Part shown: one piece after another, positions 58,977-64,000 of the stretch
Layout: each line of letters starts with the position of its first letter
Position numbering within the stretch: position 1 is the stretch's first letter
DNA from: Micromonospora okii
GTDB lineage: Bacteria > Actinomycetota > Actinomycetes > Mycobacteriales > Micromonosporaceae
Direction: 5' to 3'
Assembly (NCBI RefSeq): GCF_020884795.1
Contig: NZ_BBZF01000022.1
Span: 1-64,000 of the forward strand
DNA length: 64,000 bases
Made by a program: the position numbers and the translations under genes
The notes under the pieces: model-generated
Databases searched by the model: none
Told to the model about the DNA's origin: nothing
What the model saw: only the letters and a program-made list of their open reading frames with translations

Positions 58977-59106
58977 GGCGAGTGGCCCCGGGGGCCCGGG
59001 CCCGGCCCGCGTGCCGGACCCGCGCCGGTCACCGGTCGCGGGCGGCCGGGAAGCGGGGGAGGCGATCGACGTCGGCGTTGGCCGCCGGCACATCCGGAGG
59101 TGCGAG

Positions 59107-59427
59107 ATGCAGAGAGTACGCACGGTGCTGGCGATGCGTACCAGGGAGGGCTGCGAGGCGCGGTTCGAGGCGGCGTGGCTCTCGGCCGCCGAGCAGATCC
59201 GGGCGCTCGACGGGTGCCTGCACCAGGACCTGGTGCGCGACGCCGACGACCCGCGCCGCTACCTGATCATCAGCGACTGGGCCGACCGGGAGCGGCTGGA
59301 CGCCTTCGGCCGCAGCGAGCACCGCGACCGGCTGCTGCGCCTCGTGCGCGAGCTTCGGGAGTCCGCGGAACGGCACACGTACCAGGTCCTGCACATCGTG
59401 GGCGACGAGCCGGGGGAGTCGAGATGA
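59107..59427 (+). CDS. antibiotic biosynthesis monooxygenase (ABM) domain protein
   Basis: A 106-residue dimeric alpha+beta-barrel-type protein (RVRTVLAMRTREGCEARFEA, LIISDWADRERLDAF). ABM proteins act as cofactor-free monooxygenases or cyclase-like auxiliaries on polyketides. GGAGG is six bases before the ATG and the stop overlaps the P450 start (ATGA). The partner genes, a P450 and a TcmI cyclase, support a polyketide-tailoring role. Confidence 0.85.
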   Translation: MQRVRTVLAMRTREGCEARFEAAWLSAAEQIRALDGCLHQDLVRDADDPRRYLIISDWADRERLDAFGRSEHRDRLLRLVRELRESAERHTYQVLHIVGDEPGESR

Positions 59428-60659
59428 CCGAGCAGGCCGTCCGCGCGTCGGACGTCTACACCGACGAGTTCGCCGCCGACCCCTATCCCACCTTCGCCCG
59501 GTTGCGGGCCGAGACCCCGGTGTGCCCGGTCAGCTCCCCGCGCTTCGACTCGTACCTGATCACCAGGTTCGACGACGCGCGCGAGGCCCTGACCGACTCC
59601 CGGCTCTCCAAGGACCTCTACGGCCCGGGGCAGCACTACCTGCGGATCTTCGGGCCGAACTCCGAGGGGTTGAACAGGAACATGCTCAACTCCGACCCGC
59701 CGGAGCACACCCGGCTGCGCCGCATCGTGTCGCAGGCGTTCGCGCCGCGCCGCGTGGAGGCGCTGCGGCCCCGCATCGCGGAGGTCGTGGACGCCCTGCT
59801 CGACCGGGTCGTGCCCCGGGGGCGGTGCGACCTGATGGAGGACTTCGCGATCCCGCTGCCGATGACGGTGATCTCCGAGCTGCTCGGGATACCGGAGGAA
59901 GACCACGCGCGGGTGCTCGACTGGACGCAGGTGATCCGGACGTCCGGGTCGTCCGGCCGCCCCCCGGAGGAGGACCGGGCGGCCGTGCAGGAGGCGCAGG
60001 CGTGGCTGCACCACTACCTCGCCGACCTGGTCGAGGCGAAGCGCGCCCGTCCCGCCGACGACATGGTCAGTTCGCTGGTGCAGGCGTGCGACCGCGACGG
60101 GGAGCTGGCGGAGGCGGAGCTGGTCACCACCACGTTCCTGCTGCTGTTCGCCGGGCACCAGACCACCGCGGACTTCATCGGCAACGCGACGGCGGCCCTG
60201 CTGACCCACCCCGACCAGCTCGACCTGCTGCGGGCCAGGCCGGAGCTGCTGCCGTCGGCGGTGGAGGAGCTGCTGCGCTTCGACGGCCCGCTGCCGGTGG
60301 CCAGCCCGCGCATCGCCACGGAGGACGTCGAGTACGGGGGCGTGTGCATCCCGAGCGGGTCGATCGTCGGCGTGGCGATCAACGCGGCCAACCACGACCC
60401 GGCGCACTTCGCCGACCCGGACCGCCTCGACCTGAGCCGCGAGCGCGGCCCGCACATCGGCTTCGGCTACGGCGTGCACTACTGCCTCGGCGTCTCGCTG
60501 GCCCGGATGGAGGCGCGCATCGGCCTCGGGGCGCTGCTGCGCCGGCTGCCCGGCCTGCGGCTCGGGGTGCCGGCCGCCGAGCTGCGCCGCCTGCCGGCGG
60601 CGTCGCCGTTCCGTGGCCTGCTGGAACTGCCGGTCCGCTTCGACGTCACGCCCGGCTGA
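59424..60659 (+). CDS. cytochrome P450 of a polyketide-tailoring operon
   Basis: A 411-residue bacterial P450. I-helix FAGHQTTADF, ExxR in VEELLRF, and heme loop FGYGVHYCLGVSLARME are intact, so it should be active. CYP107/CYP105-like overall, with the typical SDPPEHTRLRRIVSQAF segment. It is translationally coupled to the ABM gene by an ATGA overlap. Hydroxylation or aryl coupling of an aromatic polyketide is plausible; no redox partner gene lies beside it. Confidence 0.92.
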   Translation: MTEQAVRASDVYTDEFAADPYPTFARLRAETPVCPVSSPRFDSYLITRFDDAREALTDSRLSKDLYGPGQHYLRIFGPNSEGLNRNMLNSDPPEHTRLRRIVSQAFAPRRVEALRPRIAEVVDALLDRVVPRGRCDLMEDFAIPLPMTVISELLGIPEEDHARVLDWTQVIRTSGSSGRPPEEDRAAVQEAQAWLHHYLADLVEAKRARPADDMVSSLVQACDRDGELAEAELVTTTFLLLFAGHQTTADFIGNATAALLTHPDQLDLLRARPELLPSAVEELLRFDGPLPVASPRIATEDVEYGGVCIPSGSIVGVAINAANHDPAHFADPDRLDLSRERGPHIGFGYGVHYCLGVSLARMEARIGLGALLRRLPGLRLGVPAAELRRLPAASPFRGLLELPVRFDVTPG

Positions 60660-60660
60660 C

Positions 60661-60722
60661 CGGGGCGGCGGAGAACCACGGCCGCACGTCCGGGGACGGC
60701 GGAGAACCGCCGCCCGCACGTC
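60661..60722. repeat. tandem duplication of about 31 bp
   Basis: Two adjacent copies share CGGGG, GGCGGAGAACC and CCGCACGTC blocks in the same order, filling most of the gap between the P450 and cyclase genes. Probably a recent slippage or recombination product. Confidence 0.5.
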
Positions 60723-60749
60723 TCACCCACCTCGACCCTAGGAGCAGTC

Positions 60750-61427
60750 ATGACCTACCGGAACGTGATCGTCTGTCGCATGGTGCCGGGCAGCGAGAGC
60801 ATCGTCGGCGACGTGTTCGGCCACTACGACCGGACCACCCGGCCGCAGGACCTCGGCGTGATCGGGCGGACCCTGCTGTCGCTGAACGACCTGTACATCC
60901 ACGTGATCGAGCGCAACGCGGACCCGGCGGTCTCGGGGCAGACCCGGGGGCTGCCGGCGTTCCAGCAGATCGCCGAGGCCATCGCCCCGTATGTGACGCC
61001 GTACCCGAGGGACTGGCGGAACCCGTCCGACTCCGTCGCCCGGGAGTTCTACCGCTGGGAGCCGGACGGCGGCGCGGCGGCGGACCCGCAGGACGGGGAG
61101 AACCTGACCGTCGTGGTCAGCCGGATCAAGCCCGGCGCGGAGCCCACCGTCGCGCAGGTCTTCGCCGAGTCCGACGCGGGGCCGCTGCCGGCCAGGATGG
61201 GCGTGACCGGGCGGTGGCTGTACTCGATCGACGACGTCTACCTGCACCTGTTCACCAGCCGCGAGGCGCCCGTCGACGAGGCCATGCGGCAGAGCCACGG
61301 CGAGCCGCCGTTCGCCAAGCTGATTGACGAGCTCAGCGCGTACCTCACCCCGTACGACCCGCAGACCTGGCGCGGCCACAAGGACGCCGTGGCCACGCCG
61401 TTCTACCGCTGGCGCGCCGAGGACTGA
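60750..61427 (+). CDS. double-domain TcmI-type polyketide cyclase
   Basis: A 225-residue protein made of two similar halves, each about 105 residues: RNVIVCRMVPGSESIVGDVF...EFYRWEP and LTVVVSRIKPGAEPTVAQVF...PFYRWRA. Single-domain TcmI cyclases of about 110 residues fold nascent aromatic polyketides. TAGGAG lies five bases before the ATG. The gene follows an ABM protein and a P450, but no ketosynthase, chain-length factor or ACP gene is in the window. Confidence 0.88.
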   Translation: MTYRNVIVCRMVPGSESIVGDVFGHYDRTTRPQDLGVIGRTLLSLNDLYIHVIERNADPAVSGQTRGLPAFQQIAEAIAPYVTPYPRDWRNPSDSVAREFYRWEPDGGAAADPQDGENLTVVVSRIKPGAEPTVAQVFAESDAGPLPARMGVTGRWLYSIDDVYLHLFTSREAPVDEAMRQSHGEPPFAKLIDELSAYLTPYDPQTWRGHKDAVATPFYRWRAED

Positions 61428-61451
61428 CGGGCGGGGGCACGCCCCCGCCCG
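61428..61451. terminator. perfect 10-bp hairpin terminator
   Basis: CGGGCGGGGG-CACG-CCCCCGCCCG fills the 27-base gap between the cyclase stop and the opposing M48 peptidase stop and can terminate both. Confidence 0.65.
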
Positions 61452-61454
61452 CGC

Positions 61455-64000
61455 TCAGGCACGGCTGCGGACGTAGGTCTCCTCGCTCCACGCCGCCCCG
61501 TCGACCAGGCGGACCGTCAGCCGGTCGTCGGCGCAGCGGTACGTGCCGGCGCTCGCCTCCGGCGCGGTGGTCACGTCCAGCTCGCGGTCGTCGACCCGGA
61601 GCACCGCCACCGCGCCGGAGGCGACCGGGTCGCGCTGGGCGTACCGCCCGGCGTCGGCCGACCAGCGGTAGGTCAGCAGGCCCCGGCGGACGTGCCGCAC
61701 GGCGTGCCCGTCGAGGATGCCCTCGGCGGCGAACAGGTCGTGCAGGTCCGTGGCGGTCCCGTCGGCCCGGTAGGCGGTGGCGTACCCGGTGTCCGGCCCG
61801 CTGGTGAGATCGAGGGCGGTGTCGCGGGTGAGGCCGGCCAGCGTGCCGAGCGGCGAGTCGGCGGCGACGGTGAGGTGGTACCGGCCGGCGGCGAGCCGCC
61901 AGACGCCGACCAGGCAGGGATCGCGGCCGGTGGCGGGGGTGGGCGCCGGCCGCCGGTGGGCCACCGCCGCCGTCGCGGCGGCGGCGAGCAGAACGGCGAT
62001 CGCGGCGGGCGCCCATCGTCGGTGCCGGCCGACGAGGGCCGGCCCGGCCGTCACGGCGGCCCCGAGCGCGGCGGCGAGCAGCGCCGTCGCGGGCGCGACG
62101 ACGAGGGCGTGGGTGAGGGCGCGGTCGGCGGTGACCCCGTCGAGGATCGGCAGGCAGCCCGCCCTACCGCCGACCACGCAGGACAGGAGCGCGTCGGCGG
62201 CCGGGATCGCCGGGACCATCAACAGCCCCGCCGTGAGGGCGGCGAGCAGTGCGTGGGGCAGCGACAGCCGCCGGGTGGCGACCGCCGCGACGGCGACGGT
62301 CAGTTGGACGAACGTGACCGGCAGCAGGGTGTGGCCGTCGACGAGGGCCGCCGCAGTCGCCGTCGCGAGGCCCGGGTCGCGGGCGACGACGCCGATGCCG
62401 AGGGTCGCCAGCGGCATCAGCAGGGCTCCGACCGCGCCGGCCGCGACGCCCAGGCGCACCGCCCGCCGGCTGGCCCGGCGGCTGGCCAGGGCCGGGAACA
62501 GCGCCGCGACCAGCGGCAGGAAGATCAGGTACGGCCCCTGGGCGGCGACCATGCGGACGGAGAAGCCGAGGAGGTGGAGCAGGGTCAGCGGGGTGACGGT
62601 GTCCGGGTGCCCCTCCCGCGCGGCGAGCAGGCGCAGCATGCTCAGGTCGGTGTCGACGGACCAGGCGTCCAGCAGGAGGACCGACGCCACGTAGGCGGCG
62701 GTGACCACCGTCGTGGCCAGCGCGGCGCCGGCCCAGGCCAGTCGGGCGCGGGACACCCCGGTGGGCGCGAGGCGTCGCAGGTGCGCGCGGGCGCCGCCGG
62801 CCACCCACCGGCCGAGCAGCGCGCCGCCGCCGAGCCAGAGCAGACCGAGCAGCGCCTCGACCCACCAGGCGTGCCGCTGGTCGGTGTAGCCGGCGGACCA
62901 GGCCAGTCGTCGGCCGACGAGCAGGCCGCAGGCCAGCGCCGCGCCGAACGCCGTGCCGGAGGCCGCCGGCGCGCCGGTGCGCCGGGCCCACCAGGCGGAG
63001 CGCCAGAGCGCGCCGGTGGTGACCAGCGCGAGCGGCGCGCCGAGTAGCACCCCGGCGGCGAAGGCGCCGGCCGTCTGCGGGTCGGGACCGGACAGCGGGT
63101 GGGCCAGGTTGGACATCAGGTCCAGCAGGGGCGGCGCGGCGATGCCGGCGGCGAGGCCCGCACCGAGCGCCTCGACCGGGCGGGCGGCGAAGCGGCGTCC
63201 GGGGTGGTCGAGGGCGTCGGCGCGGGCCCGGGCGAGGGGGTGGAACCGGAACGCCGACCCGAGGCGGGCCCACCGGCCCACCCGCCGACGGTCGCCGCGC
63301 AGCAGCGCCCGGACGGCCGCGCCGTCGCCGCCGGCGAGCCGGGCGTCGGCGGCGAACTCCCGGGCGCGCAGCACCGACCACGCCGACGCCTGCGCGATCA
63401 ACGCGAACGCGGCCAGCCGCCAGGCGTCGTCGAGCAGGTTCCGCACCGGTACGGACCCGGCGTAGTTGACCGCCACCGGGACGAGCACCGCGAGGGGGAA
63501 CGCCCACGCCTGGGCGATGGTGAGCCGGGTGAGGTGGACGTCGGCGTTGCGCACGTGGGCCAGTTCGTGCAGGACGACGGCCCGGAACAGGTGCGGGGCC
63601 CTCCGGTGGGCGTGCAGGAGCCCCAGGTCCAGCCGGACGTACCGCAGCGGCCCCGCGCCGAACGTGTTGCCGCTGATCCGCGCGGACCGGGACACCACGA
63701 AGGTCGGCGGGCGGCGCAGGCCCGCCTCCCGGACCAGGCCGGCCAGGTCGGCCCGCAGCGCCTCGGTGCCGGGTAGCCGGTCGAGGCGGCGCAGGCCGCG
63801 CAGCCGGCGCTCGCACCAGGGCGCGGCGAGGTAGACGGCGGCCGTCACCGCCGCGAGCACGGCCAGCCCGACGGCCATCTGACGGCTCATGTCCCCGTGC
63901 AGGGCGCCGAGGCACCGCTGCACCGCCGCGACGGACTCCTCGTTGACCGTGCCGGCGCGGACGTCGATCGGGGGCGGGGCCCCGCGCAGGCCGGCCAGGC
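61455..64000 (-). CDS. M48-family membrane metallopeptidase with polytopic C-terminal part (5' end beyond the window)
   Basis: At least 822 residues, with zinc motif HELAH and the third ligand in REFAADARLA, as in M48/HtpX-like integral membrane peptidases. About ten further hydrophobic segments follow. The last 170 residues form a hydrophilic, probably extracytoplasmic domain (CLVGVWRLAAGRYHLTV) with Cys residues. The frame stays open to the window edge, and the residues before the ATG-like MSRQM (DVRAGTVNEESVAAVQRCL) look like real protein, so the N-terminus probably lies outside. If not, the start is near 63890. Role unknown. Confidence 0.8.
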   Translation of the reverse strand, partial: LAGLRGAPPPIDVRAGTVNEESVAAVQRCLGALHGDMSRQMAVGLAVLAAVTAAVYLAAPWCERRLRGLRRLDRLPGTEALRADLAGLVREAGLRRPPTFVVSRSARISGNTFGAGPLRYVRLDLGLLHAHRRAPHLFRAVVLHELAHVRNADVHLTRLTIAQAWAFPLAVLVPVAVNYAGSVPVRNLLDDAWRLAAFALIAQASAWSVLRAREFAADARLAGGDGAAVRALLRGDRRRVGRWARLGSAFRFHPLARARADALDHPGRRFAARPVEALGAGLAAGIAAPPLLDLMSNLAHPLSGPDPQTAGAFAAGVLLGAPLALVTTGALWRSAWWARRTGAPAASGTAFGAALACGLLVGRRLAWSAGYTDQRHAWWVEALLGLLWLGGGALLGRWVAGGARAHLRRLAPTGVSRARLAWAGAALATTVVTAAYVASVLLLDAWSVDTDLSMLRLLAAREGHPDTVTPLTLLHLLGFSVRMVAAQGPYLIFLPLVAALFPALASRRASRRAVRLGVAAGAVGALLMPLATLGIGVVARDPGLATATAAALVDGHTLLPVTFVQLTVAVAAVATRRLSLPHALLAALTAGLLMVPAIPAADALLSCVVGGRAGCLPILDGVTADRALTHALVVAPATALLAAALGAAVTAGPALVGRHRRWAPAAIAVLLAAAATAAVAHRRPAPTPATGRDPCLVGVWRLAAGRYHLTVAADSPLGTLAGLTRDTALDLTSGPDTGYATAYRADGTATDLHDLFAAEGILDGHAVRHVRRGLLTYRWSADAGRYAQRDPVASGAVAVLRVDDRELDVTTAPEASAGTYRCADDRLTVRLVDGAAWSEETYVRSRA

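Overview
The window is very GC-rich, tightly packed actinomycete DNA with many GTG starts, four-base (ATGA/GTGA) gene overlaps and strong hairpins in convergent gaps. The mix of secreted enzymes, P450s, GntR and XRE-TPR regulators and dispersed palindromes fits a soil Micromonosporaceae member such as Micromonospora. That placement is inference from style and content; no rRNA or marker gene is present.

Region 1 (61-8381, minus strand) is a complete trans-4-hydroxy-L-proline catabolic operon with its GntR regulator: epimerase, three-part D-hydroxyproline dehydrogenase, deaminase of the DHDPS family, alpha-ketoglutarate semialdehyde dehydrogenase, and a proline-specific aminopeptidase that could supply the substrate. 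Region 2 (8592-21325) is mixed: a secreted trypsin-like protease, a DUF4383 membrane protein, a GCS2-type ligase divergent from an N-acetylglutaminylglutamine amidotransferase-like gene, an AidB-type acyl-CoA dehydrogenase, small proteins, a secreted PQQ-sugar-dehydrogenase/PKD/discoidin protein and a secreted M28 aminopeptidase. A 44-bp perfect palindrome follows the last of these.

Region 3 (21483-33613) holds a P450 divergent from a ten-gene run: an NMT1/SsuA-type ABC importer, an Ldh-type dehydrogenase, an SDR, an aromatic-type FAD monooxygenase, two cupins, a RidA protein and an FAH-family enzyme. A GntR regulator and an ACMSD-like amidohydrolase follow. It reads as an uptake and ring-degradation pathway for an unidentified, probably nitrogen-containing, aromatic. 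Region 4 (33646-41483) is accessory: paired XRE regulators with small partner genes, a DHA2 drug exporter behind what looks like a leaderless leader-peptide attenuator, an RtcB-PrfH translation-repair pair, and a gene scar with a truncated DUF4334 gene and a transposase trace.

Region 5 (41597-54557) has a two-gene FAD-oxidoreductase/alpha-oxoamine-synthase operon, a large DEAD/DEAH helicase with a Cys4 N-terminus, a membrane protein, a TPR protein preceded by a 27-residue Trp/Cys-ended peptide gene, and a GDP-mannose-derived sugar trio (GMD, C-methyltransferase-like, Nudix). Region 6 (54986-64000) has a CaCA-type exchanger, a Bcr/CflA exporter, and a sirtuin with a repeat-expanded zinc loop. 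Next comes an ABM-P450-double TcmI cyclase operon behind a SARP-like direct-repeat site, then a membrane M48 peptidase cut by the window end.

The observations I rate highest are the leader-peptide attenuator (36640-36842), the short peptide plus TPR pair (49748-51664), the orphan aromatic catabolic island, and the SARP-like site driving a polyketide-tailoring operon that has no ketosynthase in view.
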